Positions 27,447 to 36,454 of a stretch of 64,000 nt of DNA are shown piece after piece. This stretch comes from Mucilaginibacter ginkgonis (GTDB lineage: Bacteria > Bacteroidota > Bacteroidia > Sphingobacteriales > Sphingobacteriaceae): the NCBI RefSeq assembly GCF_009754905.2, contig NZ_CP066775.1, forward strand, positions 1,054,001 through 1,118,000, in the 5' to 3' direction. Both the position numbers and the translations under genes were made by a program. The notes beneath the pieces are model-generated. The model was given only the letters and a program-made list of their open reading frames with translations. It was not told where the DNA came from and ran no database searches. The stretch's first letter is position 1. Each line of letters starts with the position of its first letter.

Positions 27447-27752
27447 ATGAATACGGAAAATAGCAATAACCCCGATCCAAATAATAACCAGATCGCGGAT
27501 ACCGATAGCGGGAAGAAAAGCGGTGACACTTTAAACGAAAACACTGGTGCCGATACCGAAATATCAAAAGGCACCGAGCCAAATGTACAGGATAAACCTG
27601 ATGAAACGCGTGTGGAAACAGTAACGCCGGGTTTTGAGAAAGGTGATGCTGGCGCACCTGAAGAGGATAAACCCGATGCCAACAAAGGTCAGAGCGGCAG
27701 CGACACGCCATCTTCTAACAAAGGACAAGGGCCATTAGGGGAAAACTTGTAG
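27447..27752 (+). CDS. Small hydrophilic low-complexity protein
   Basis: 101 residues rich in Asn, Asp, Glu, Gly, Lys and Pro, without hydrophobic core, signal or motif; probably disordered. It starts 12 bp after the SpoIIAA-like gene, so they may form an operon. Such acidic disordered proteins are frequent in Sphingobacteriaceae; function unknown. The last codons run into a palindromic repeat. Confidence 0.5.
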   Translation: MNTENSNNPDPNNNQIADTDSGKKSGDTLNENTGADTEISKGTEPNVQDKPDETRVETVTPGFEKGDAGAPEEDKPDANKGQSGSDTPSSNKGQGPLGENL

Positions 27753-27844
27753 ATGTGCAGATGTGTAGATGTGTAGGTGTGTAGGTGTGCAGTAAATTTT
27801 AACTGCTAATGTTAGCCGTTATCCATTTGCACATCTGCACATTT
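27752..27844. repeat. TGTGCAGATG palindromic repeat, copy A
   Basis: GATGTGCAGATGTGTAGATG (27752-27771) can pair imperfectly with CATTTGCACATCTGCACATT (27824-27843). The left arm continues with degenerate tandem units (gtgtagatgtgtaggtgtgtaggtgtgc). The right arm is identical over 21 bases to that at 32855-32875. Confidence 0.65.
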
Positions 27845-27873
27845 AAAATTTGCACATTATATTAATTGCACAT

Positions 27874-28734
27874 TTAAAAGCTACCCCTAACGTTATTTCC
27901 AAACGTTTTTGTGCTCCAGTAACCGCTATCCAAAATACGGCGTACGGTCATCAGCGGGTCGTTAGCGTCGCGTTTTTCTGCCAGCTGGAACGCCAGTTTA
28001 AAACCGCGTTTGTGCAATTCAGGTAATCCCTGCTCGTTCCATAAACCAAATGGGTAAGCAAAGTATTTAACCTCTTTACCGGTTATCTCGGCCAGTTTTT
28101 TTGTCGGCTTATCTATTTGTGTTTCCCAATCCTTACCCGCAAATTTCTTAAAGTTATGATGGTCCCAGGTATGGCTGGCTATAACGTTGCCCTCGTCGCT
28201 TAATTGCTTGATCTGCTCTTTGCTCATATAATGCGGGCGACCGATAGAAACCGTCATGATAAAGAACACGCCCTTAAAACCATATTTTTTCATTTCGGGG
28301 CGGGCAATGGTAAACTGGTCTACATCGGTATCATCAAATGTAAGCATGATGGGCTTTTTCGGTAAAGCCGCGCCGTATGCCAGGTAATTGTATAGCTGGT
28401 CGGGCAAGATGGTGTGATAACCGCTGTCTGCCAGCATTTTCATATGGTCTTTAAAGGCCTGTATCTGAACGATATAATCCTTAGCGCCTTTCGAGTCGGT
28501 TGCTTTCCAATCCCGTATCTGGTGATAACAAACGATAGGCACCTGCGCGCGCGACATTATCGTTGCTTTTGAAGCAATGGGCCCTCCCGGCGACTTGCTT
28601 TCAACAGTGGTTACTTCTTCTGTCGATGTGGTTTTGGTAACGGTTGTTGAAGTTGATTTATCACTGTTGTTTGATTTGCAGGCAACTGTCGCCAACAGGC
28701 ATAGGGGTAGGATAGATGACAATAATTTACTCAT
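27874..28734 (-). CDS. Polysaccharide deacetylase family lipoprotein
   Basis: 286 residues. Lipoprotein signal ends LLATVAC (Cys19), followed by a Ser/Thr-rich linker. The NodB domain (about 65-280) has PIMLTFDDTD with catalytic and metal Asp and SHTWDHH for the two metal His. Family members remove N- or O-acetyl groups from chitin-like glycans, peptidoglycan or exopolysaccharide. The substrate is unknown. It is attached to the cell envelope. The stop lies inside the repeat-containing gap. Confidence 0.88.
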   Translation of the reverse strand: MSKLLSSILPLCLLATVACKSNNSDKSTSTTVTKTTSTEEVTTVESKSPGGPIASKATIMSRAQVPIVCYHQIRDWKATDSKGAKDYIVQIQAFKDHMKMLADSGYHTILPDQLYNYLAYGAALPKKPIMLTFDDTDVDQFTIARPEMKKYGFKGVFFIMTVSIGRPHYMSKEQIKQLSDEGNVIASHTWDHHNFKKFAGKDWETQIDKPTKKLAEITGKEVKYFAYPFGLWNEQGLPELHKRGFKLAFQLAEKRDANDPLMTVRRILDSGYWSTKTFGNNVRGSF

Positions 28735-28822
28735 AAATAAATTTTTAGTACCGGCGAAAATAACGTTTTTGCTATACGGAGTATAAGTTGTTAATAAGTA
28801 TTTGCGGTGTTAAAGGTTGGTT

Positions 28823-29443
28823 CTATCGGTTCACCAGATCCTGATAAAGCGCCAGAAATTCACCAAGGTCGCGCCCGTCTATCAAGGCGTGGTGCACATG
28901 TATGGAAAGCGGCATCGTCTTTTTTCCATTGGTGTCTGCGACTTTGCCGAATGATATCTTAGGGCAGCTGTCTTTAAATGCGAATAATCGGGCGTGTGAA
29001 AGTGCGGTAAAATCTATCCAGGGTAAGGCAGAGAATCTTATAACGTTTTCGGCACTTGAGCGCTGCAGATCTGTTTCCGTGGCAACGCGCTTCATTACCT
29101 TTCCTGCTTCAGTATTAAACTCTTCAAAAGTAGGGTAGTAAATAAAATCGCCGAACCCAAAGGTGCCGTTATCGCGCGCCAGCGCAGAGCCCGCATCTAT
29201 ACGGTCGAAACGGTAGAGCTCATCATCTAATATCCGTAATTTGAAAGCTTCTAACTGGTTGGAAGCAACCAGGCATTGGTACAGGTAATAAAGAAAAAAA
29301 GATGTACCGTTCGCCTTGCTGTATTGATATGCTCTAGTGCAATCTATGGTTACCGTCACGCCGTGATAAGGCTCTTCAAACTGCTTAAAGAAGTGAAAGT
29401 GTTCTCGGCGTTTCCAGTTAGATATGTCAACTTTATGTTTCAT
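28823..29443 (-). CDS. CAT-fold acetyltransferase (chloramphenicol acetyltransferase-like)
   Basis: 206 residues. The catalytic motif is HVHHALIDGRDLGEFL near the C-terminus (His184-His185, Asp189), corresponding to HHxxxDG of type A chloramphenicol acetyltransferases. The N-terminus WKRREHFHFFKQFEEPYHGVTV also fits the family. Many Bacteroidota carry such homologues without known resistance, so the acceptor is uncertain. It is 5 bp downstream of the GH92 gene on the same strand. Confidence 0.82.
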   Translation of the reverse strand: MKHKVDISNWKRREHFHFFKQFEEPYHGVTVTIDCTRAYQYSKANGTSFFLYYLYQCLVASNQLEAFKLRILDDELYRFDRIDAGSALARDNGTFGFGDFIYYPTFEEFNTEAGKVMKRVATETDLQRSSAENVIRFSALPWIDFTALSHARLFAFKDSCPKISFGKVADTNGKKTMPLSIHVHHALIDGRDLGEFLALYQDLVNR

Positions 29444-29448
29444 CTGTA

Positions 29449-31740
29449 CTATTTGTCATTTACAGACATTGAATAAGGGTAGTCTGCCGGTTTTATTCCA
29501 CGTGTTTTATTAGGCTGCGGCGACATGCTAAAGTTTACGGTCGCGCCTTTCATTAATCCGCTGTGGCTTAGCCAGTTTAAATCGTAAGGCTTACCGTTAT
29601 AAGAAACTGCCCCGACATATCGGTTGATGCCATTATTTTGCGGCGCGTTAATGGTTACAATTTTACCGTTCTCTAAATGGAGGCTTACCTTCTTAAATAA
29701 CGGCGCGCCCAAAACGTACTGATCTACCGCAGGACAAACAGGGTAGAAGCCCATAGCCGAAAACACATACCAAGCCGATGTTTGGCCGTTATCTTCATCC
29801 CCGCAATAGCCGTCGGGTGTTGCTTTGTACAAACGGTTCATGGCCTCACGCACCCAATATTGCGTTTTCCAGGGCTCGCCCGCGTAGTTATATAAGTAAA
29901 TGATGTGTTGCGCTGGCTGGTTACCATGCGCGTACTGGCCCATGTTCATGATCTGCATTTCGCGTATCTCATGGATAACGCCCCCGTAGTAACTATCGTC
30001 AAATACTGGCGGGAGGATAAATATCGAATCGAGTTTATTTACAAACTTTTCGCGTCCGCCCATCAAATTCATCAAACCGTTTATGTCATGAAAAACCGAC
30101 CACGAGTAATGCCAGCTATTACCTTCGGTGAAGGCATCGCCCCATTTAAACGGGTTGAATGGCAACTGGAAGCTGCCGTCTTGATTTTTGCCGCGCATTA
30201 ATCCGCTTTGCGGGTCGAACAGGTTTTTGTAATTCATTGCTCGGCTTTTATATAAAGCAAGCTCTGCCGCGGGGCGATGTAAAGCCTTGCCAAGCTGGTA
30301 AATGGCAAAGTCGTCATAGGCGTATTCCAGGGTACGGGCCGCATTTTCGTTTATCTTTACATCGTAAGGCACATAACCTAATTCGTTATAGTATTTTACT
30401 CCATAACGGCCAACTGCGGATATCGGTCCCTCGTTATTGGCGCCATGCAGCAGGGCTTCATACAATTTGTTGATGTCATATCCGCGGAGACCTTTCGCAT
30501 AAGCATCAGACACAACAGATGCCGAGTTATTGCCCACCATAATATCCGCATAACCCGGGCTCGACCATTCGGGCAGCCAGCCGCCTTCTTTGTAATCGTT
30601 GATGAGCCCTTGCTGCATTTCATTATTGATAGAAGGGTACATTAGATTTAAGAAAGGATATAATGCCCTGAACGTATCCCAAAACCCTGTGCCGCCAAAC
30701 ATGTAGCCGGGTTTTACCTCGCCGTTGTAAGGGCTGTAGTGAACTATCTGATTCTTAGCATTTACCTCATACAGTTTGTTCGGGAAGAAAAGCATCCTGT
30801 AAAGGCACGAGTAGAACGTCCGCATCTGATCTATGGTGCCGCCCTCAACCTGCACTTTACTTAACGTTTTATTCCAAACCGCTTTAGCTTTTTGTTCGGT
30901 AACATCGAAGCTATCGTTAGCTAATTCTCGATTCAGGTTTAGCTCTGCCTGCTCGAAACTGATGAATGATGATGCAACTTTTAAGTGCACCTGCTCACCT
31001 TTACTGGTCTTGAAGCCAATAATAGCACCGGCGTGATTAACAGAAAGTTCAAGCGAGTCGTTGGCGGCTATGTTTTTGCCATTAGTGGCGTGCTTAAAAG
31101 TGAAAGGCTTATCGACATAGATCACAAAGTAATCTTTAAAGTTGGTAAGCTTACCGCGGGCATAACGGGTAGAGTAACCGATTACCTTTTGCTCTTTCGG
31201 GATGATCTTGATGTAAGAACCTTTATCCAGCGCGTCGACAACTATGAATGAGCTGTCGGTTTTAGGAAAGGTAAACCTGAACTGCGCAGCGCGTTCGGTT
31301 GGTGTAATCTCTGCGGTAACATCATGGTCAGCGAGGTAAACGCTGTAATAATATGGCTTCGAAACCTCTGCCTTGTGGCTAAACCAACTGGCGCGATCGT
31401 CCTGGTTAAATTTCGCTTTGCCGGTTACCGCCATTATCGCAAACTGGCCGTAATCATTCATCCACGGCGAAGGCTGGTGCGTTTGCTTAAAGCCACGTAT
31501 CTTATCAGCGTCATAAGTATACATCCAGCCGTTGCCCATAACACCCGTTTGCGGCGACCAGGTATTCATGCCCCAGGGCAGGGCGACAGCAGGGTAGGTG
31601 TTACCGTTTGATAACGATGGTTTAGACATGCTGCCCATCAAGGGGTTGACCCATTCAACGGGGTCTGCAACTTTTTCAACCATTTGTGCAAAGCAGTGAA
31701 AGCCGGCAAGCAATAACGGCAGCAATGATATTTTCTTCAT
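29449..31740 (-). CDS. GH92 exo-alpha-mannosidase
   Basis: 763 residues with a Sec signal peptide (cleavage near CFAQ). Hallmarks are VNPLMGSMSKPSLSNGNTYPAVALPWGMN at the start, GNQPAQHIIYLYNYAGEPWKTQ, and GDEDNGQTSAWYVFSAMGFYPVCPA, the calcium-dependent catalytic region of GH92. These enzymes release mannose from alpha-mannans or N-glycans in the periplasm. No SusC/SusD or other mannan genes are adjacent, so it is an isolated member rather than part of a visible utilisation locus. Confidence 0.93.
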   Translation of the reverse strand: MKKISLLPLLLAGFHCFAQMVEKVADPVEWVNPLMGSMSKPSLSNGNTYPAVALPWGMNTWSPQTGVMGNGWMYTYDADKIRGFKQTHQPSPWMNDYGQFAIMAVTGKAKFNQDDRASWFSHKAEVSKPYYYSVYLADHDVTAEITPTERAAQFRFTFPKTDSSFIVVDALDKGSYIKIIPKEQKVIGYSTRYARGKLTNFKDYFVIYVDKPFTFKHATNGKNIAANDSLELSVNHAGAIIGFKTSKGEQVHLKVASSFISFEQAELNLNRELANDSFDVTEQKAKAVWNKTLSKVQVEGGTIDQMRTFYSCLYRMLFFPNKLYEVNAKNQIVHYSPYNGEVKPGYMFGGTGFWDTFRALYPFLNLMYPSINNEMQQGLINDYKEGGWLPEWSSPGYADIMVGNNSASVVSDAYAKGLRGYDINKLYEALLHGANNEGPISAVGRYGVKYYNELGYVPYDVKINENAARTLEYAYDDFAIYQLGKALHRPAAELALYKSRAMNYKNLFDPQSGLMRGKNQDGSFQLPFNPFKWGDAFTEGNSWHYSWSVFHDINGLMNLMGGREKFVNKLDSIFILPPVFDDSYYGGVIHEIREMQIMNMGQYAHGNQPAQHIIYLYNYAGEPWKTQYWVREAMNRLYKATPDGYCGDEDNGQTSAWYVFSAMGFYPVCPAVDQYVLGAPLFKKVSLHLENGKIVTINAPQNNGINRYVGAVSYNGKPYDLNWLSHSGLMKGATVNFSMSPQPNKTRGIKPADYPYSMSVNDK

Positions 31741-31751
31741 AGGTGTGATGA

Positions 31752-32774
31752 TTAGAACAAAGATGGGTTGCCGCCCGTGCGGAACAAACCCAAGTGTTTG
31801 TATGCAAAATCTGTAACCTCGCGGCCGCGGGCGGTACGCATCAGGTAGCCTTCCTGTATCAGGAATGGCTCATACACTTCTTCAATGGTACCCTCGTCTT
31901 CGCCAACCGCGGTTGCAATGGTTTTAAGCCCAACTGGTCCGCCTTTAAACTTATTTATAATGGTAACCAGTATCTTGTTGTCCATTTCATCGAGGCCGTG
32001 CTCATCTACGTTTAACGCGTTAAGCGCATATTTCGCAATCTCGGGATCGATACTGCCGTTGCCTTTAATCTGGGCAAAATCGCGCGTGCGGCGAAGCAGA
32101 GCATTAGCGATACGGGGTGTGCCGCGGCTGCGGCGGGCAATTTCAAACGCGCCTTCTTCGGTGATTGGTGTGCGTAAAATATCTGCGGAGCGTAACACAA
32201 TTGTCGTCAACAATTTAGCGTCATAGTATTCGAGCCTCGAGTTGATACCAAAGCGCGCACGTAAAGGCGCGGTAAGCAAACCCGAGCGCGTGGTAGCACC
32301 AACAAGTGTAAAAGGATTAAGTGTGATCTGCACCGAGCGGGCGTTGGGGCCGCTCTCCAGCATGATGTCAATCTTAAAGTCCTCCATGGCGGAGTATAAG
32401 TACTCCTCAACCAATGGACTTAAGCGGTGTATTTCGTCAATAAAAAGAATATCGCCGGGTTCCAGGTTTGTAAGCAGGCCCGCCAGGTCGCCGGGTTTGT
32501 CCAAAACAGGACCGGATGTGATCTTAATACCCACGCCCATTTCATTTGCGATAATATGCGAAAGAGTAGTTTTGCCTAATCCGGGAGGACCATGCAGCAG
32601 TACGTGGTCAAGCGCTTCGCCACGCTGGCGGGCTGCCTGAACAAATATTTTAAGGTTTGCTAATATTTTATGCTGACCGGTAAAGTCCTCGAATGCCTGC
32701 GGCCGCAACACTTTTTCAATATCACGCTCTGCCGGACTGAGGCGCTCCCGCTCAGGGTCGAGATGCTCATTCAT
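31752..32774 (-). CDS. ruvB: Holliday junction branch migration ATPase RuvB
   Basis: 340 residues. Walker [16 protein letters not shown], Walker [12 protein letters not shown], sensor region [19 protein letters not shown], and the winged-helix C-terminus ending [19 protein letters not shown]. With RuvA it drives branch migration of Holliday junctions. No ruvA or ruvC is adjacent, as usual in Bacteroidota. The GH92 gene follows after 11 bp. Confidence 0.96.
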   Translation of the reverse strand: MNEHLDPERERLSPAERDIEKVLRPQAFEDFTGQHKILANLKIFVQAARQRGEALDHVLLHGPPGLGKTTLSHIIANEMGVGIKITSGPVLDKPGDLAGLLTNLEPGDILFIDEIHRLSPLVEEYLYSAMEDFKIDIMLESGPNARSVQITLNPFTLVGATTRSGLLTAPLRARFGINSRLEYYDAKLLTTIVLRSADILRTPITEEGAFEIARRSRGTPRIANALLRRTRDFAQIKGNGSIDPEIAKYALNALNVDEHGLDEMDNKILVTIINKFKGGPVGLKTIATAVGEDEGTIEEVYEPFLIQEGYLMRTARGREVTDFAYKHLGLFRTGGNPSLF

Positions 32775-32796
32775 TGATAACGAAAGTAAATAAATT

Positions 32797-32889
32797 TGTG
32801 GATGTGCAGATGTCTAATGTGCAGATGAAGCAATTAGATCCAAATTGCAAAGGTCATTTGCACATCTGCACATTTGGCACGCGCACATT
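32797..32889. repeat. TGTGCAGATG palindromic repeat, copy B
   Basis: GATGTGCAGATG units at 32801-32827 face CATTTGCACATCTGCACATT at 32855-32874 across a short spacer. It fills the gap between ruvB and the mannosyltransferase-like gene and is related to copy A at 27752-27844. Confidence 0.65.
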
Positions 32890-32893
32890 GAAC

Positions 32894-33625
32894 CTATCCT
32901 TCCGGGTATTTTCTGAAAATGCTGTTGATCTTCATCTGAATTACCCCGAAGAAGGCTTCGCGGAAAATGCCGGTCGACATTTTGGATGTGCCCTCGGTGC
33001 GGTCTGTGAAGATGATTGGAACTTCCACCAGTTTAAAGCCGTGCTTAATGGCGGTGTATTTCATTTCGATCTGAAATGCGTAACCCACAAACTTGATCTT
33101 GTCGAGATTAAGCACGCTAAACACGCGGCTACGGTAGCAAACAAAGCCGGCTGTAGAGTCGGACACATCGATTCCTGTAATGAAGCGCACATAAACCGAA
33201 GCGAAATAACTCATCAGTACGCGGCTCATTGGCCAGTTCACCACGTTTACGCCCTTTATATAACGCGACCCTACGGCCACATCTGCCCCTGATATGCAGG
33301 CATCGCGCAAGCGCGTTAAATCGCATGGATCGTGCGAGAAATCGGCATCCATCTCAAAGATATAGTCGTAATTATGAGCGATAGCCCACTTAAACCCATG
33401 TATGTATGCCGTACCTAATCCCTGTTTGCCTGACCGTTCCTCGATAAATAATTTATGCGGGAACTCGTACTGCAGATTTTTCACAATATTACCCGTCCCA
33501 TCCGGAGAACCGTCATCTACTATCAGCAAATGGAATTCAACGGGCAAAGAAAAAACCTTGCGGATCATCCGCTCGATGTTTTCTTTCTCGTTATAAGTGG
33601 GAATAATGACTAAGCTGTCGGGCAC
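32894..33625 (-). CDS. Polyprenol-phosphate mannose synthase-like GT2
   Basis: 243 residues, GT-A fold. VIIPTYNEKENIERMI, IVDDGSPDGTGNIV and FEMDADFSHDP (DxD) are the donor-binding motifs of the DPM1-like GT2 group; GSRYIKG follows. It would transfer mannose (or a related sugar) from GDP-sugar to polyprenyl phosphate at the inner membrane. The short C-terminus without added membrane domain is DPM1-like. Its start lies about 90 bp downstream of the POT gene terminator region. Confidence 0.88.
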   Translation of the reverse strand: MPDSLVIIPTYNEKENIERMIRKVFSLPVEFHLLIVDDGSPDGTGNIVKNLQYEFPHKLFIEERSGKQGLGTAYIHGFKWAIAHNYDYIFEMDADFSHDPCDLTRLRDACISGADVAVGSRYIKGVNVVNWPMSRVLMSYFASVYVRFITGIDVSDSTAGFVCYRSRVFSVLNLDKIKFVGYAFQIEMKYTAIKHGFKLVEVPIIFTDRTEGTSKMSTGIFREAFFGVIQMKINSIFRKYPEG

Positions 33626-33652
33626 AGATGTAATTTATTATTTAAGGCAGAT

Positions 33653-33684
33653 TAAAAAAAGCCGTCCGTTAGCTAACGGACGGC
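33653..33684 (-). terminator. Rho-independent terminator of the POT transporter gene
   Basis: GCCGTCCGTTA/TAACGGACGGC with a 2-base loop (33661-33684) is followed on the minus strand by a T tract (A run at 33654-33660). It lies 33 bp after the transporter stop codon. Confidence 0.85.
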
Positions 33685-33716
33685 TAATATCATAAAAATC
33701 GTAATTTTTTCGAAGT

Positions 33717-35435
33717 TTATCGGACGCCGTGCATCATTTTTTTCAAGAAGCCCGAGATAACAAACAAGACGACAGATGCCAGGCCGGCAAGACTCACGAA
33801 TACCATAAAAAACTCATAGAGGTTATGAATAGTAAAACCGGCAAAAGTAGGGTAGTGAATGTCTATCTTCTCTTTTGCTAGTAACGCGATCTGCTGAGCA
33901 GTGGCGGTAATTTTACCATCAAGTACGCCTTTAAGGTCAATACCGTTTTTAGCCGCGAATTCGTATTTGTCGCCGGTTGCAGGGATGATAGCGCCTAGCG
34001 TACCTGCGAGTGCATAGCCCGCAGCGTTACCTAAAAACCAAACACCCATTAATAAAGACGAGAATCGCTTAGGTGCAAGTTTGGCAACCAAAGACAGCCC
34101 GATAGGTGATAAACACAACTCGCCTAAAGTGTGGAACAAATACATGATGATAAGCCAGATCACCGCAACCTTGCCTGTATTGCCAATAGCTTTCATCTGT
34201 ATAGCGATAATGTAGTAGCCAATAGCAAGCAATAACAATCCAAGCGATTGTTTAACCGGTGAGATCGGCTCCATGCCGCGTTTTTGAAGGAATAGCCAGA
34301 GGATACTAAATGGCAGGGCGAACACAACTATGAATAGCGAGTTGGCATTTTGCACCAGGCTTGGCGGCATTTGCCAGCCGAAAACGTTCAAGTCTGTTTG
34401 TTTATCGGCCACGAAAGTTAAAGACGAACCTGCCTGCTCAAACGCCGACCAAAAGAAGATCACAAAGAACGCCACGATATACAAAACAATGATCCGGTCG
34501 CGCTCTACTTTGGTAATTGACTTGTCTGTCAAAATCAATATTGCCAGGCTTATACCTGCCGCGTATATAAAAGGGTAAACCCAGCTCTTAATAGGGTTAG
34601 GGTCTGCCGATAGCACGTGTATGCCAAAGAATAAGGCGATCATGGTAATTGCGACCGCGATTATCGCTGTGGTAGAGAAGTTTGCTTTCTCAACTTCGCC
34701 GGTCGGACTTAGTGTGCTGCTGTTACCTTTAGGCCGGGTGCCTACGCCATTGCCATCAGGATCTACAACATATTTGTTTTTAAGGAAGATAAACATTACC
34801 GTGCCTAAAAACATTGCGGCACCCGCGGCCAGGAAGCCCCATTTAAAGGCTTCAACCACACGCATTTCGCCATGTTTAACGTCACCCAGTAAAGGGCAAA
34901 TGGTCATCCCTAGAAATGCGCCAACGTTTATACCCATGTAAAAGATAGTAAATGCTGAATCGAGGCGTGAATCGCCTTTTCGATAGATCTGCCCAACCAG
35001 GGATGATATATTGGGTTTAAAAAAACCGTTACCAATAATAATTACTGCCAGCGCTCCCCACATGATCATTTTTGCCAGGTCGACATTCCCGGTATAGGTG
35101 TAGCCGCTTAAAAAAAGCAGTAACTGGCCGCAGCCCATGATCATACCGCCAAGGATGATACAACTGCGGTTACCTAAAAATTGGTCGGCAATGTAACCGC
35201 CAAGCATGGGGGTAAGGTATGATAAACCTAAAAAGCCACCATAGATAATTGCCGCGTCTTTATCAGAAAAATTAAGGGCGTTAACTAAAAACAGTGTGAG
35301 CAAGGCCCGCATACCGTAAAAGTTAAACCGTTCCCACATTTCTGTAGAGAACAATACGAAAAGACCCTTAGGGTGGCCTTTTTGCGGTGTAAGGTTACTC
35401 GCGTCTAACGCAACAATATCTGGTTCGGTACTCAT
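33717..35435 (-). CDS. POT/PTR family peptide transporter (MFS)
   Basis: 572 residues with about 14 membrane helices. The ExxERFNFYG motif in FSTEMWERFNFYGMRALL is the proton-coupling signature of POT transporters, and FTIFYMGINVGAFLG is the second family signature. It takes up di- and tripeptides with protons. The central loop around GTRPKGNSSTLSPTGEVE is an insertion between helices. Monocistronic, with its own terminator. Confidence 0.92.
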   Translation of the reverse strand: MSTEPDIVALDASNLTPQKGHPKGLFVLFSTEMWERFNFYGMRALLTLFLVNALNFSDKDAAIIYGGFLGLSYLTPMLGGYIADQFLGNRSCIILGGMIMGCGQLLLFLSGYTYTGNVDLAKMIMWGALAVIIIGNGFFKPNISSLVGQIYRKGDSRLDSAFTIFYMGINVGAFLGMTICPLLGDVKHGEMRVVEAFKWGFLAAGAAMFLGTVMFIFLKNKYVVDPDGNGVGTRPKGNSSTLSPTGEVEKANFSTTAIIAVAITMIALFFGIHVLSADPNPIKSWVYPFIYAAGISLAILILTDKSITKVERDRIIVLYIVAFFVIFFWSAFEQAGSSLTFVADKQTDLNVFGWQMPPSLVQNANSLFIVVFALPFSILWLFLQKRGMEPISPVKQSLGLLLLAIGYYIIAIQMKAIGNTGKVAVIWLIIMYLFHTLGELCLSPIGLSLVAKLAPKRFSSLLMGVWFLGNAAGYALAGTLGAIIPATGDKYEFAAKNGIDLKGVLDGKITATAQQIALLAKEKIDIHYPTFAGFTIHNLYEFFMVFVSLAGLASVVLFVISGFLKKMMHGVR

Positions 35436-35544
35436 ATATCAAGTGTAAAAATTTTTCTAAAATAGGATATTTATAACAAACCGAAATTTAATTCGGATTA
35501 GCAGATGTTAAACGTCCCGATGTTTTGGTTTTTCTGCAATCTGA

Positions 35545-36450
35545 CTAGTTGCGCCGTCCGGCCGAAAGGCGGTCGCGTTTGGCTTCGTTCCGTGGATCTG
35601 TCATGTCATCTGCGGCAGATGCCCCGTTTCGCATGTCTATGTTGTCTTTGAAAGCCCATTTCCCGTTAATCAGCTGGTAGGCATCGTAGCTAAGGTCGGG
35701 GCCATACTCGTCATACTTGCCTTCCATGCCTTTGGCCGGTGGCACCAGATGGTCAAATACAATGGTTGCCTTTTCGGGCAGATACTTCAGCATCATTGAT
35801 ACCTGCCGGCTGTATTCAAATATTACACGATCGGCAGGTTTGCCTTTGCCATTAAATACCGGGGCGCCAAAAACAGGCTTGCCATCTTTGAAGCTCAATA
35901 CATCTATCACCTTTTTGGTGGTCTTTACATTGTTGCCCTTCCAGCCTAATAAAACGTAATAGGGTTTTGCCTGGCCAACCGGTACAATGGTGTAATATTG
36001 GGCACCGTACCATTGCGTGTTTGACGTAACCGTGTCGCGCGGAGCTTTTATAAACGGCGTATAATCTGCCAAAGGGAACAGTTGCAATTTGCCCGCAGTG
36101 TTCATTTGTACGGCACCATAAAAGCGGTAGCTGCCATCTTCATTCATCACATGCCAGCTAAAAATGCGAAACTTATTATCTGGCGAGTAAAGCGTAGTGA
36201 TACTTTTCACTGAGTCGAACCGTAAGTTATAGGAACCGGGCCTGTTAAGTGTTTTAACCAATGTTCTGATGAAGGTGTAATTGGCGTTTTTCCGTTCAAC
36301 ATCTACAGTGTCGTTCACCATTTTTTTGCCAAGGTAAATGAGACTATCCTGGTATGTAGTAACAACTGGTTTGATTCGCCGTGTTACCTGCGCTACACTC
36401 AGTAATGGCATCAATACAGCCAGCCAAATGAATAAGCTTTTCTTCATCAA
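35545..36450 (-). CDS. Secreted protein of unknown function
   Basis: 301 residues with a Sec signal peptide (cleavage after SVAQ). The mature protein contains ITTLYSPDNKFRIFSWHVMNEDGSYRFYGAVQ, WYGAQYYTIVPV, YYVLLGWKGNN and VIFEYS..VSMMLKYLPEKATIVFDHL. I know this pattern only from uncharacterised Bacteroidota proteins. It is beta-rich and probably periplasmic. It lies 4 bp after the thiolase gene, so the two are co-transcribed, but no functional link is evident. Confidence 0.7.
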   Translation of the reverse strand: MMKKSLFIWLAVLMPLLSVAQVTRRIKPVVTTYQDSLIYLGKKMVNDTVDVERKNANYTFIRTLVKTLNRPGSYNLRFDSVKSITTLYSPDNKFRIFSWHVMNEDGSYRFYGAVQMNTAGKLQLFPLADYTPFIKAPRDTVTSNTQWYGAQYYTIVPVGQAKPYYVLLGWKGNNVKTTKKVIDVLSFKDGKPVFGAPVFNGKGKPADRVIFEYSRQVSMMLKYLPEKATIVFDHLVPPAKGMEGKYDEYGPDLSYDAYQLINGKWAFKDNIDMRNGASAADDMTDPRNEAKRDRLSAGRRN

Positions 36451-36454
36451 ATTA

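Noticed and set aside
28823..29443. Chloramphenicol resistance gene
   Set aside because: The catalytic motif fits the CAT fold, but chromosomal homologues are common without resistance and nothing mobile or resistance-related surrounds it.
23600..31740. Polysaccharide utilisation locus (GH1, GH92, deacetylase)
   Set aside because: No SusC/SusD pair, regulator or further glycosidases; the enzymes are scattered among unrelated genes.
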